This document shows, one piece after another, positions 8,652-17,601 of a stretch of DNA of 59,591 bases. The DNA lies in the NCBI RefSeq assembly GCF_002252585.1, contig NZ_NQLD01000013.1; one strand, 5' to 3'. This stretch comes from Methanocatella intestini. GTDB taxonomy: Archaea > Methanobacteriota > Methanobacteria > Methanobacteriales > Methanobacteriaceae. Numbering within the stretch: the stretch's first letter is position 1; each line of letters begins with the position of its first letter. Made by a program: the position numbers and the translations under genes. The notes under the pieces were generated by a model. The model was not told the DNA's origin and searched no databases. It was given only the letters and a program-made list of their open reading frames with translations.

Positions 8652-10032
8652 TATTTATTTGATATTCAACCATATCATTAACCAAGTTTAAAAAGTTGTC
8701 TTTACTGTCGAATGGAATCATAGCTCCTGCAGCAATATCATGACCTCCACCCTGGCCACCGAAATTGTTGGAACTGTCCTGTAAGGCTTTTCCCAAATTA
8801 ACTCCATTTTCAACTTGCTGTCTGGTTGTTCTTCCGGAAACTTTAATATCCTTATGAAGTCTGGATAATCCTAAAACAGGTTTTGAATCATCCAACAGGT
8901 TAATAGACAAACCTATACTAGCTATTGTACCCATTACAGATTTCAACACTTTATCTTCACTGTATAAATATTGAATATGAGAAAGATTAACTGAACCTTC
9001 CTTTTTAATCCATTCCAAACCTTTAACAAGCTGATCGCGATATTTGCGCTGCAAATCAGTAGCTGTTTTTAAGGCTTTTTCACGTTCTCCTAGAGCAATG
9101 CTTAAACCTAATCCAAACTTCTTATTTTTACCACATGCATCAAGAATATAGGAATACTCTTCCAAATCACGAAGCAGAGGTATTTCTTTTGGAACTGTAT
9201 AACAGTCACCGAAAATATCCGGATTAATTTTAATAAGTTCATCTTTAAGAATATCTTTTTCCTCTTCACCTAAATCAGAAAATTTAATTCCATAAGACAG
9301 ATTCATCCTTTCTAAAAACTCAGTTGAACCTTCCAAATCCCCAGTTATTCCGGGGAGCGGCGGAGAAAAAGTGTAAGCTAAAGACTTGAAAAGTGGTTCA
9401 GAGGATTTGGAAACTATTTTCAAACCGTCATGAATTTCCAGATTACCACTTTGTTTAGCATCATCAATAATGAGTTTATTAACTCCAGTAAATCCGTCCT
9501 GACCTTGCATATCACCAAAAGCACCAATTAAAGCAAAATAAGCCAAGTGTTTTTTATCAAGGTCCCTAACTGCCAAATAGCTGGAACCTGCTCCACTTAA
9601 ATCCCTGCTTCCGTCAATATCAAACAGATGAGGATTTATGTGAACCACATTGCTTTCTGCTTCAACATCACTGACCTGATGATGATCAGCTATAATAACA
9701 TCACATTTAAAGGAATTAAGTTCACCTACAAAAGAACTTCCCATATCTGAAAAAATGACCAAATCATGTTTTTCATGTCTTAACTGATTTATTAAATCTT
9801 CTTTAAGACGAGGAACAATTGTAGTGTGAAACTGAACCTTTTCCTCTTTTAAAGCATTAGCTAATACAGCTGCTGCTGAAATTCCATCAGCATCGTTATG
9901 AGAAATAATTCTTATAACGTTGTTGTTTTCTATGTGCTCTTTAAGCACATTACTAGCTTCACTAGCTCTATTTAACAAGGAGTGCTGCTTCTTTTGGATT
10001 GTATCTCCATCCTTCAGGTAATGCACCTTCAT
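8644..10032 (-). CDS. DHH-family RecJ-like single-strand nuclease (GAN/RecJ)
   Basis: An archaeal RecJ/GINS-associated nuclease of the DHH phosphoesterase family. Motif I is HNDADGISAA (about 45-54 in this frame), motif III is the DHHQ signature in IIADHHQVSD, and the C-terminal DHHA1 part ends with GGQGGGHDIAAGA. It would degrade single-stranded DNA (and possibly RNA) with divalent metal in replication and repair. As drawn from the ATG it overlaps rps15 by 65 bases, which is unusual. The first 18 residues look unlike a family start, and an in-frame TTG at 9978 would begin at LLNRASEA and cut the overlap to 11 bases. It sits in a run with rps15 and rdgB, a common archaeal arrangement. Confidence 0.85.
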   Translation of the reverse strand: MKVHYLKDGDTIQKKQHSLLNRASEASNVLKEHIENNNVIRIISHNDADGISAAAVLANALKEEKVQFHTTIVPRLKEDLINQLRHEKHDLVIFSDMGSSFVGELNSFKCDVIIADHHQVSDVEAESNVVHINPHLFDIDGSRDLSGAGSSYLAVRDLDKKHLAYFALIGAFGDMQGQDGFTGVNKLIIDDAKQSGNLEIHDGLKIVSKSSEPLFKSLAYTFSPPLPGITGDLEGSTEFLERMNLSYGIKFSDLGEEEKDILKDELIKINPDIFGDCYTVPKEIPLLRDLEEYSYILDACGKNKKFGLGLSIALGEREKALKTATDLQRKYRDQLVKGLEWIKKEGSVNLSHIQYLYSEDKVLKSVMGTIASIGLSINLLDDSKPVLGLSRLHKDIKVSGRTTRQQVENGVNLGKALQDSSNNFGGQGGGHDIAAGAMIPFDSKDNFLNLVNDMVEYQINND

Positions 10033-10366
10033 TTACATAATATGAAGCTAATCTCCTGATTCTAGATTCAATGATAGTTAAACCTCTTTTAGAGTGTAAA
10101 TCTTTAGGATTTTCAGCTAAATGATCTCTTATATTTACTGCTCTTTTGATTAAGTTCATTAAATCTTCAGGGTATTTTCCAGCTTGATCATTTCTTTTTA
10201 AGATTTGGGTGATTCTTTCACCGGTTACTTCTTTAACACTAGGAATACCGTATTGGTCTCTTAAGATAATACCAATTTCACTGGTACTTTTTCCTTCTTT
10301 GTTAAATTTTAAAATCATTTCTTCAATTTCTTCATCACTGTAAGTTACCCATTCTGGTCTTGCCAT
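9968..10366 (-). CDS. rps15: 30S ribosomal protein S15
   Basis: 132 residues, typical for archaeal/eukaryotic S15 (S13e). It carries the archaeal N-terminal extension (WVTYSDEEIEEMILKF) followed by the core with DLHSKRGL and ESRIRRLASYYVNEG, and ends GWRYNPKEAALLVK. It binds the central domain of 16S rRNA in the small subunit. An AGAGGTAATTATT stretch precedes the ATG. It lies between rdgB and the recJ-like nuclease in one minus-strand run. Confidence 0.97.
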   Translation of the reverse strand: MARPEWVTYSDEEIEEMILKFNKEGKSTSEIGIILRDQYGIPSVKEVTGERITQILKRNDQAGKYPEDLMNLIKRAVNIRDHLAENPKDLHSKRGLTIIESRIRRLASYYVNEGALPEGWRYNPKEAALLVK

Positions 10367-10422
10367 AATAATTACCTCTTAATATTAGTTATAAAGTAAG
10401 CCCATAATAATAAATTAGAAAA

Positions 10423-10971
10423 TTATTGAACAGAATACCATTTAATAAATTTTTCTAAAGAATTTTTTCTATGTGAAAACTGGTTTTTTTCTTCAGTTGT
10501 AAGTTCTCCAAAAGTCTTATCTTCATCTGGAACATAGAAAATAGGATCAAAAGCAAAACCTAAATCTCCTTTTTCCTCAACTGCGATTTCACCTATGACC
10601 TTACCTAAAAAGATCTTGGGCTCAGAATTGGGGGCGCAGTACCCAATAACTGACCTGAATTCGGCATAACGGTCATCGACACCATCTAAAAGCTTTAATA
10701 TTCCCTGATTTCCAAGAGTTTCTTGAACATAAGAAGAATATGTTCCCGGAAAACCTTTTAAAGCTTTTATGAATAAACCAGCGTCTTCAACAATCACAGG
10801 TTTATTAAGTTTACGACTAGCATATTTTGCACCTGATATAGCTACTTCCTCAAGAGTTCCCTGAGGTTCACAGTAACCTAAATCAATATGCTCCAAGTTA
10901 ATGTCATAATCTTTAAATATATTCTCTGCTTCTATAACTTTATGTTTGTTACCAGTTATAAATGTTATCAT
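10423..10971 (-). CDS. rdgB: XTP/dITP diphosphatase (RdgB/HAM1 family)
   Basis: A 182-residue nucleotide-cleansing pyrophosphatase that hydrolyses dITP, XTP and ITP to monophosphates. The family start FITGNKHKVIEAE is present, as are VEDAGLFIKALKGFPGTYSSYV and the FAFDPIFYVP / SHRKNSLEKF substrate-pocket motifs. Length is normal. It precedes rps15 by 56 bases in the same direction and may share its promoter. Confidence 0.95.
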   Translation of the reverse strand: MITFITGNKHKVIEAENIFKDYDINLEHIDLGYCEPQGTLEEVAISGAKYASRKLNKPVIVEDAGLFIKALKGFPGTYSSYVQETLGNQGILKLLDGVDDRYAEFRSVIGYCAPNSEPKIFLGKVIGEIAVEEKGDLGFAFDPIFYVPDEDKTFGELTTEEKNQFSHRKNSLEKFIKWYSVQ

Positions 10972-11292
10972 AAAGTTAATTATGAACTAAATTTTTTATA
11001 AAATTAACCATAATCAGTTAAAAGATTTAAATGAACAATTAATTGTTTAGGAAATTTTAGCTAATCTAAAGTAATTATATATTATCATCAGTCTCCAATA
11101 ATGGTTTAAATTCCCTTCCAATAGTTTTATCATTTCCCAATATGTAAAAAACTTGAACATTATTGTTTTATTTGCTTTTCTTACAAATTTAATCCTTTAG
11201 CGAATGCTCTTATGAAAATTGATACTTCTTATTTTATGATTTAAAAAATTATTAGAATAGCATTTATTATATGTAAATTTCAAAATTCTTGA
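10972..11292. other. AT-rich intergenic region between divergent genes
   Basis: About 320 bases separate rdgB (minus) from the repeat block ahead of the ATPase gene (plus). I find no RNA gene, no convincing ORF with a ribosome site and no long inverted repeat here; it must contain the two divergent promoters. Confidence 0.6.
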
Positions 11293-11334
11293 GAAACATA
11301 AGAAACATAAGAAACATAAATTTTTTTTATGTTT
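11293..11334 (+). repeat. three tandem GAAACATAA repeats plus an inverted partner
   Basis: GAAACATAA occurs three times without gaps at 11293-11319. The last copy contributes AAACATAAA (11312-11320), which is followed after five T by its exact complement TTTATGTTT (11326-11334), making a nine-base hairpin. The block ends 31 bases before the ATG of the downstream ATPase, so it lies in its leader or core promoter and could be an operator or a length-variable element. Confidence 0.75.
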
Positions 11335-11365
11335 TTTATGAAATGTATTATCAGAGGTTATAAAC

Positions 11366-12526
11366 ATGAAAAATAATCCTTTTAGAAAACGAACTGGAAT
11401 TTTGCCTTCGTATTTCACTGGCCGTGAAAATGAATTAAATGAACTTAAAAAAATATATAACTCAACTAAAATAGGAATTCCCGGCCATTTAATATTATAT
11501 GGACCAAAAGATATTGGAAAAACATCTTTATTATTAAAATTTCAAGAGGAAATAACTAATCTTGATGATGTATATTCAGTTAGAATTCCATTAATGGAAG
11601 GAAATTTTGAAGACATTTACTCATTAATAATAGAAAAATGTTCTGACACGTTAAATATTAATATTAGCCATTTTTGGGAGAAAATAAGTTCATTAGGTAT
11701 TAATATACCATTTATCGGAGGCATATCTGTATCACGTGAAATTCCCCAAAGCAGCCCTGCAGTTGCATTTGAAAAAATTTTAAACGTGATTTATGATGAG
11801 CTAGGCTCTGACAATCCTGTTTTAATCCTGCTGTTTGATGATCTTCAAAGGATTATGGGCAATGATGAAACAATGAAGATATTGAGTATCTTGCAGAATG
11901 CTCTTGTAGAATTAAATCTAAAAGGAAAAAACATAATGTTTGTAGCTACTGGTTCAGAAGACATTTTCAACAAAATACAAGACAAACTTGACTCAGCAGT
12001 ACGGATATTCGAACCTTACTTAATTGGACCATTATCATACGGCGAAGTATATGATGCAATCAATATTCCTACTAAAGAACAAAATGTGGCCTTTGAAGAG
12101 AATGTCATAAAAGAAATATATGAATTATCAAACGGAATTCCATATTACATACAAATCCTAGCTTACAGCTGTTTTGAAGAAACAAATGAAGATGATAAAG
12201 TGACTATGGATGAGTTTAAAAAGGCATCTGTGTATTCCTTAAACATTTTGGCCCAACGTGAATTTAAATCATTATTCTCTAAATCCACTACGGAAGAGCG
12301 AAAAATACTATGCTTAATGGCTGAAAGCAACGAAACAATTTTATCCTATTCCTATATCAAAGATAATGCTCACCTAAACTCAGAACCTTCAGCATTGCTA
12401 AAAAGTTTAATTAACAAAAACATGATAATCAAACCAGCAAGAGGCAAATACAAATTAAAAAGTAATCTTTTCAAATTATACCTGCAAAATTTACGTATAA
12501 ATCAGGATACTGGATTAATTAGATAG
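11366..12526 (+). CDS. archaeal AAA/STAND-type P-loop ATPase with winged-helix C-terminus
   Basis: The 386-residue protein starts with the archaeal ATPase signature FTGRENELNEL. It has Walker A GPKDIGKT at 46-53, Walker B in ILLFDDLQ at about 150, a sensor-like FVATGSED segment, and an ELSNGIPYYIQ lid motif. The C-terminal 100 residues look like a helix-turn-helix/winged-helix domain (AESNETILSYSYIKDNAHLN). Such proteins resemble Cdc6/STAND regulators; a specific role is unknown. An AGAGGT site precedes the ATG by seven bases. It stands alone, with repeats upstream and a second, unrelated ATPase 263 bases downstream. Confidence 0.75.
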   Translation: MKNNPFRKRTGILPSYFTGRENELNELKKIYNSTKIGIPGHLILYGPKDIGKTSLLLKFQEEITNLDDVYSVRIPLMEGNFEDIYSLIIEKCSDTLNINISHFWEKISSLGINIPFIGGISVSREIPQSSPAVAFEKILNVIYDELGSDNPVLILLFDDLQRIMGNDETMKILSILQNALVELNLKGKNIMFVATGSEDIFNKIQDKLDSAVRIFEPYLIGPLSYGEVYDAINIPTKEQNVAFEENVIKEIYELSNGIPYYIQILAYSCFEETNEDDKVTMDEFKKASVYSLNILAQREFKSLFSKSTTEERKILCLMAESNETILSYSYIKDNAHLNSEPSALLKSLINKNMIIKPARGKYKLKSNLFKLYLQNLRINQDTGLIR

Positions 12527-12713
12527 TGATAAACTTTCTGCCTAAGTTACACTATCCAATATTATTTAAAACAAGCATATTCAAAAAACAAAAAATGAAA
12601 ATGAACCAAAATGATGAAACAATCGATATGACAAGAAAACATACCTATTTTTCGAAAAAAAATATTGCTTTTCAAAATGCTCTAAATAAAATAAGTAACA
12701 GATTTTTGTATTA

Positions 12714-12782
12714 GAAAAAATGTAAAATAAAATATGGAAAAATTGTAAAGTAATATATAGAAAAATTGTAAAATTAAGGAGT
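12714..12782 (+). repeat. three imperfect 23-base tandem repeats before the DUF4143 ATPase
   Basis: Units starting GAAAAA(A/T)TGTAAA begin at 12714, 12737 and 12760, an exact 23-base period. The third unit runs into the AAGGAG ribosome site of the next gene (12776-12781). Placement suggests protein-binding sites or a leader element for that gene; no longer reading frame explains them. Confidence 0.65.
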
Positions 12783-12789
12783 AATCATT

Positions 12790-14064
12790 ATGGTTGTTAA
12801 GTATTTGCCGAGAATATTGGATGAAGATTTGGAAAAATATCTTACAATGATTGGTGCAATTCTCATTGTTGGACCAAAATGGTGTGGCAAGACAACTACT
12901 GCTGAACAGCATGCCAAAAGTGTATTAAAACTACAAGACAAAGATAATTATAAAACAAATATGATGTGGGCAGACATAGAGCCTTCCAGATTATTAAAAG
13001 GAAACAAACCGCGATTGATTGATGAATGGCAGGTGGCTCCAGTATTGTGGGATTCCGTCAGAACAAGCGTAGATGAAAGCGAAGGATATGGATTATATAT
13101 TCTAACCGGTTCAACAGTGGTTGATGAAGACAGCATTATGCACTCAGGAACCGGAAGAATCCATAGAATGTTAATGAGGCCTATGAGTTTGTATGAAAGC
13201 GGTGAATCAAACGGGCAGATTTCAATTATGGACTTATTTGACAATCCAGACATTAACATTAATGACTGTGAATCCTCTTTAACAATAGATGATTTGATAT
13301 TTGCTGCCTGCCGTGGGGGTTGGCCAGATTCATTGAATCAAAAAACCCGAGAAGGCAAACTCTTTGTTGCATATAATTATTTGGAAAACATTTGTAACAC
13401 AGATGTTTCTGCTGTTGATGGGGTTAAAAGAGATCCTGATAGGGTAAGAGTATTATTACGTTCGCTTGCAAGAAACAATTCCACACTGGCTAAAAATCAA
13501 ACCATTATAGAGGATATTAATGCTAATTTTATGGATATAAGTAGACCCACATACTATTCATATGTTGATGCCTTGAAAAAATTATTTGTAATTGAAGACA
13601 ACAGAGGATGGTCGCCAAACATCAAATCAAAATCAGCAATCAGATCAGGAAATAAAAAAGTATTCATTGATCCTTCAATTGCCGTAGCAGCATTGAATGC
13701 AAATCCTAAATCAATGGAAAATGATTTGGAAACATTCGAATTTATTTTTGAAAATTTATGCATTCGTGACTTAAATGTTTATACAAATTCCTATGGCGGA
13801 AAAGTTTCATATTATCATGACAAGTCAGATTTGGAAATTGACTGTGTTGTTCACTTGAGAGACGGAAGATATGCATTAATAGAATGCAAGCTTGGAAGTG
13901 AAAGAATAGAGGAAGGTGCCCAAAATCTTCTTAAAATCAATAAGTTAATTGAAAAGAATAAAAAATTGGATAATCCCACATTTCTTGCAGTGCTGACTGG
14001 CGGAAAAGATGCATATACTCGTCCGGATGGTGTTAAAGTAATTCCAATCGGTTGTTTAAGATAG
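12790..14064 (+). CDS. AAA_14/DUF4143 ATPase
   Basis: A 424-residue protein of the AAA_14 plus DUF4143 architecture. It starts YLPRILDEDLEKYL, has Walker A GPKWCGKT at 28-35, a RLIDEWQ Walker B-like segment and a TGSTV sensor. The DUF4143 half ends with a PD-(D/E)XK-like core: EIDCVVHLRDGRYALIECKLG. These proteins are common in archaea and bacteria, often in variable regions; their biological role is not established. An AAGGAG site precedes the ATG. The start lies just after three 23-base repeats. The 217 bases downstream carry no recognisable gene. Confidence 0.85.
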   Translation: MVVKYLPRILDEDLEKYLTMIGAILIVGPKWCGKTTTAEQHAKSVLKLQDKDNYKTNMMWADIEPSRLLKGNKPRLIDEWQVAPVLWDSVRTSVDESEGYGLYILTGSTVVDEDSIMHSGTGRIHRMLMRPMSLYESGESNGQISIMDLFDNPDININDCESSLTIDDLIFAACRGGWPDSLNQKTREGKLFVAYNYLENICNTDVSAVDGVKRDPDRVRVLLRSLARNNSTLAKNQTIIEDINANFMDISRPTYYSYVDALKKLFVIEDNRGWSPNIKSKSAIRSGNKKVFIDPSIAVAALNANPKSMENDLETFEFIFENLCIRDLNVYTNSYGGKVSYYHDKSDLEIDCVVHLRDGRYALIECKLGSERIEEGAQNLLKINKLIEKNKKLDNPTFLAVLTGGKDAYTRPDGVKVIPIGCLR

Positions 14065-14281
14065 TATTTAATATATCCAGTCAGTTATCCTGATTAACAT
14101 AATAACTGCTGAATGCATATTCTTCAAATAACTGCAAAAGAAATTTTGTATCAGAGTTTTAGTGCAAAAATCAATAAGCATCAGAATTATATGAACTGAT
14201 TAGAAATTTACTCTCATCCCTTATATTTCATACACTAGAAAAAGAGGTTCAGCAATACATAAAGAATTAAATTATGATTTC

Positions 14282-15889
14282 CTAATGGGTATAACGTCCT
14301 CTTGATTCAATTTCTTTTATTTTTTTAATTATTTTATCTTTATTTTCCCCGTATGAATCAGCATAACCGTCTAAAACATCGTCAAAATATTTGCTGGCTG
14401 TAGTGCTGTCTATACTTTGAAGGGATTTCTTTAATACAAGCAAATCAACTGCCTTATCTTCAAATAAATCAGAATGTCTTCCAAGACCAAAATCTAAAAA
14501 TACCAATTTTCCGTCTCTAAGCATTATATTTGAAGTTGTAATATCTCCATGAATAATATCCAAACTGTGTATTTTAGCTATTTCAACTCCGATTTTATAA
14601 GCTAAACTGTCATCAATAACTTCTTTAAGCATCTTCCCTTCAATAGCTTCCATCAATATAGATTTATTTTCCAAATCAACATCATATAATACAGGAGCAG
14701 TTACACCTGCTTTTTTAACATCAGACAATAATTTGGCTTCAAGTTTGGTTCTTGACTTTCTTATTTTAGAATCAATCTCAGCAATTCTGTAAGCTTTCGG
14801 AATTCTGCTTTTCAATACAGCATTTCTGCCTAAATATGAACTTTTAATAATATCTGATTCAGCACCTTTAGCTATTAAATTATCAGGTAATTTCAAATGT
14901 GATTCATCACTATTTACCCATGGAGCCTCTACTTCATCAGTTCTGAAACGCTGAATAATCCCAGTATCCCTAATATCCAAAGGACCAAACTGATTGTACA
15001 TAAGCAATCCCAGCCATGCAATCATTACTCCGTTATCCCCACATAGTTTCATTTCAGGCATATAGAATTTGGCCCCATGCTCCTCAGACATTGTCTTAAG
15101 CATTTCCCTAAGTCTTGAGTTTGCAGAAACTCCACCGCACAACATAACCTCATCTTTTTGTGTATGGGACAGTGCCCTTTCTGTTACCTCAACAAGCATT
15201 GAAAAAGCTGTTTCCTGCAGTGAAAAACAAACATCCTCAATTGGAGTGCCTTTTTTAACTTTTCTTAAAGCTGCAGAGAGCAATCCTGAAAATGAGAAAT
15301 CCATTCCTTTTACAACATAAGGTAAATCAACATAAGAACCTTTTTTAGCCAGTTTTTCAATTACAGGACCTCCAGGATGGCCTAAACCTGTTTCACGACC
15401 GAAATGATCAAGACAGTTTCCCGCAGCAATGTCTAGTGTTTCACCAAAAATCCTATACCTTCCGCTTTCATGAGAGATTACCTGACTATTTCCACCACTT
15501 ACATAAAGAGTTACAGGATTAACTGCACCAGTGTCTAATTTTCCCACTTCAACATGACCAATACAATGATTAACACCAATTATTGGTTTATTTAAAGATA
15601 GTGCCAGTGTTCTTGCAGAAGTAGCTACAATTCTTAAAGCAGGACCAAGACCCGGACCCTGTGAAAAAGATATTAAATCCAAATCATCATAAGAGATTCC
15701 CGCTTCATCAATAGCTTTTGGAATTAACCTTGGAATCCAATATCCATGATGTTCAGCAGCTATTCTTGGATGAATACCTCCTTTTTCCGGGAATAACTGT
15801 TCCCCAGCCATAGCCAATATATTTCCATCACTATCAACGATTCCTACACCGGTTTTTTCAGCAGTTCCTTCAATTCCTAAACATATCAA
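14282..15889 (-). CDS. Kae1-Bud32 fusion, tRNA threonylcarbamoyladenosine synthesis
   Basis: A bifunctional KEOPS protein of 535 residues. The N-terminal Kae1/TsaD ATPase domain (MICLGIEGTAEKTGVG, NHCIGHVE metal ligands, LYVSGGNSQV, LCGGVSANSRLREM) transfers threonylcarbamoyl to A37 of ANN-decoding tRNAs. The C-terminal Bud32 kinase/ATPase domain has IHGDITTSNIML and VFLDFGLG. The longest frame begins 90 bases earlier at 15979 with a hydrophobic stretch foreign to the family. The TTG at 15889 gives the conserved MICLGIEG start and a length equal to the Methanocaldococcus fusion, so I use it. Confidence 0.92.
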   Translation of the reverse strand: MICLGIEGTAEKTGVGIVDSDGNILAMAGEQLFPEKGGIHPRIAAEHHGYWIPRLIPKAIDEAGISYDDLDLISFSQGPGLGPALRIVATSARTLALSLNKPIIGVNHCIGHVEVGKLDTGAVNPVTLYVSGGNSQVISHESGRYRIFGETLDIAAGNCLDHFGRETGLGHPGGPVIEKLAKKGSYVDLPYVVKGMDFSFSGLLSAALRKVKKGTPIEDVCFSLQETAFSMLVEVTERALSHTQKDEVMLCGGVSANSRLREMLKTMSEEHGAKFYMPEMKLCGDNGVMIAWLGLLMYNQFGPLDIRDTGIIQRFRTDEVEAPWVNSDESHLKLPDNLIAKGAESDIIKSSYLGRNAVLKSRIPKAYRIAEIDSKIRKSRTKLEAKLLSDVKKAGVTAPVLYDVDLENKSILMEAIEGKMLKEVIDDSLAYKIGVEIAKIHSLDIIHGDITTSNIMLRDGKLVFLDFGLGRHSDLFEDKAVDLLVLKKSLQSIDSTTASKYFDDVLDGYADSYGENKDKIIKKIKEIESRGRYTH

Positions 15890-16035
15890 AATAATCAACT
15901 TAAAAAAATAATTTAATTTAATATTAGTTATTTGAAATATAAATAAGATACAGTTCACAAATATTGCAGAAATACACATTTTATTAATTTCACATTTCCT
16001 ACAAATATTTAAATTTCAAAAATAAATTAATAATC

Positions 16036-16497
16036 ATGGGATTTTATAGCACAAAAACTTCTGAAGAAAAAAGAGTTACACAATTAACAGGAGATGTACG
16101 TCTTAGAGAGGAGTTTAAAGAAGAAATCGAAAACAGAGGCATACCCACCTATCAGGGATACAATATCCAAAAAAGATTAAGATTTGAAGTTGAACAAGGT
16201 CAACTTAAAGGTGATGAAGTAGATTCAAGATTAATGGAACTGTTAGAAGAAAACAGTAAACAGACCGTCTCAAATATTTACACCAAAGACATTAAAAAAG
16301 ATTCTGACAGTAAAAATAGGATTCCTCCAAGACCTCAAACAAATGAAATCAAAATACCTCCAAGAGCCAGAGACGGAAAAACATTCAGCACGGATTTGAC
16401 TCAAAAAGAGATGTTGGAAAAAATTATTAAGCAAAATCAAAAAATTATAAATCAAAATAAAATTATTATTGAAGAATTAAAAAAGGTGAATAAATGA
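16036..16497 (+). CDS. conserved-looking protein with C-terminal coiled coil, unknown function
   Basis: I do not recognise this 153-residue protein. It is charged and hydrophilic, with an N-terminal helical part (RLREEFKEEIENRGI), a middle Pro/Arg region containing IPPRPQ and IPPRAR, and a C-terminal helix of repeated KIIKQNQ/KIINQNK units that should form a coiled coil. There is no signal peptide or membrane segment. Its stop overlaps the start of the CobT-type gene by four bases (ATGA), which indicates co-translation with that cofactor gene. Start context is weak but the ATG is the first in frame. Confidence 0.75.
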   Translation: MGFYSTKTSEEKRVTQLTGDVRLREEFKEEIENRGIPTYQGYNIQKRLRFEVEQGQLKGDEVDSRLMELLEENSKQTVSNIYTKDIKKDSDSKNRIPPRPQTNEIKIPPRARDGKTFSTDLTQKEMLEKIIKQNQKIINQNKIIIEELKKVNK

Positions 16498-17561
16498 TTG
16501 ACGGAATAACAACATACGGTTCTGATGAATTAATAAACCAAATAAAATATGGGGAACCAGTATTTATATGTGTAATTGGTACAACTGAAACTTCCAAAAT
16601 ACCTGGAATATCTGGAGCTGGAGCAACTCCCGAATTAACTGAATATACTCCTGCAGCAGATGCTGAAATAATGGTTCATGGAAGTGTTCATTGTATGGAA
16701 GAAATTCCTCAAACAGTGGTTGGAGAAACTGCTGCACCAACACCATCAATGCTGACTAAAGCATCATTACAACTTGCTGATATACCATTTGTTATAGTAG
16801 ATGCTGGTTCTAAAGTTACCCCTCATTTAGAATGCAACAGACTTGGAAATGAATATGGAAGAGATATCAGAACCGGAAAAGGAGTTTTAAATCCATTGGA
16901 AATTTATGAAAATGCAAAAGAACTTGGAGCAAAGCTTTCAATGATGCATGATTATCTAGTAATCGGAGAAAGTATAGCTGCAGGAACAACTACTGCTCTT
17001 GGAGTCTTAAGAGCTCTTGGATATGATGCTAATGAGAAAGTCAGCGGAAGTATGCCTACAAATCCTCATGATTTAAAAACAAAAGTAGTAGATGAAGGAT
17101 TGAAAAATGCAGGTCTTGACCCTGAAACTGATGAAATTGATGCAATGCAAGCTATTGGAGCTGTTGGAGATCCAACCCTTGCAGGAATGGCTGGACTTGT
17201 AATATCTACAGATATCCCAATAATTTTAGGCGGCGGAACACAAATGGCTGCTGTTTGTGCAATTGTAAAATCCATAAATCCTAATTTTGATTTCTCAAGA
17301 ATAAACTTAGCTACTACAGTTTTTGTGGCTAATGATGAAACAGCTGATTTATTTGACCTTGTAAAACAGATTGATGAAGATATTACAGTCAATATTGTAG
17401 ACCCTAATTTTGAAGAAGCAGAATATCCTGGATTGAAAAATTATCTGGACGGTTTTGTTAAAGAAGGTGTTGGAGCTGGGGGTGCAATGTTTACAGCATT
17501 AATTAGAGGAAACTCTGTTGAAAGATTAAGAAAAAAAATAGAAAAGATTTGCAGTGAATAG
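16494..17561 (+). CDS. archaeal CobT-type nicotinate-nucleotide:base phosphoribosyltransferase (UPF0284)
   Basis: A 355-residue protein of the archaeal UPF0284/TIGR00303 group related to CobT, which activates the lower-ligand base of cobamides as its alpha-ribotide. Visible motifs include CVIGTTETSKIPGISGAGATPELTEYTPAADAE, the Gly-rich TTTALGVLRALGYDA, SGSMPTNPHDLK and ILGGGTQMAAV. Methanogens need cobamides for the Mtr methyltransferase, which fits the cbiC and cobyrinate-type genes elsewhere in the window. It is coupled to the preceding small gene. The archaeal family is less well characterised than bacterial CobT. Confidence 0.85.
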   Translation: MIDGITTYGSDELINQIKYGEPVFICVIGTTETSKIPGISGAGATPELTEYTPAADAEIMVHGSVHCMEEIPQTVVGETAAPTPSMLTKASLQLADIPFVIVDAGSKVTPHLECNRLGNEYGRDIRTGKGVLNPLEIYENAKELGAKLSMMHDYLVIGESIAAGTTTALGVLRALGYDANEKVSGSMPTNPHDLKTKVVDEGLKNAGLDPETDEIDAMQAIGAVGDPTLAGMAGLVISTDIPIILGGGTQMAAVCAIVKSINPNFDFSRINLATTVFVANDETADLFDLVKQIDEDITVNIVDPNFEEAEYPGLKNYLDGFVKEGVGAGGAMFTALIRGNSVERLRKKIEKICSE

Positions 17562-17601
17562 TATTTAGAATAAATGGGTTATTGAACCCATAAATACTAT
17601 T
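17557..17601. terminator. bulged hairpin between convergent genes
   Basis: AATAGTATTT (17557-17566) pairs with AAATACTATT (17592-17601), and inside it ATGGGTT (17574-17580) pairs with AACCCAT (17585-17591) around an ATTG loop. It spans the end of the CobT-type gene and the last codons of uppP, the place for a two-way terminator. No strong T run follows on the plus side. Confidence 0.4.

Noticed and set aside
12526..12714. 62-codon GTG-started frame directly after the first ATPase
   Set aside because: It has no ribosome site, its composition is what AT-rich spacer yields in any frame, and nothing in it resembles a domain.
14065..14281. Possible gene remnant between the DUF4143 ATPase and kae1-bud32
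   Set aside because: No frame of meaningful length or recognisable motif could be followed on either strand.
15890..15979. 30-residue N-terminal hydrophobic extension of Kae1-Bud32
   Set aside because: The family starts at MICLGIEG, matched by a TTG at 15889; a membrane leader on this cytoplasmic tRNA-modification enzyme is implausible.
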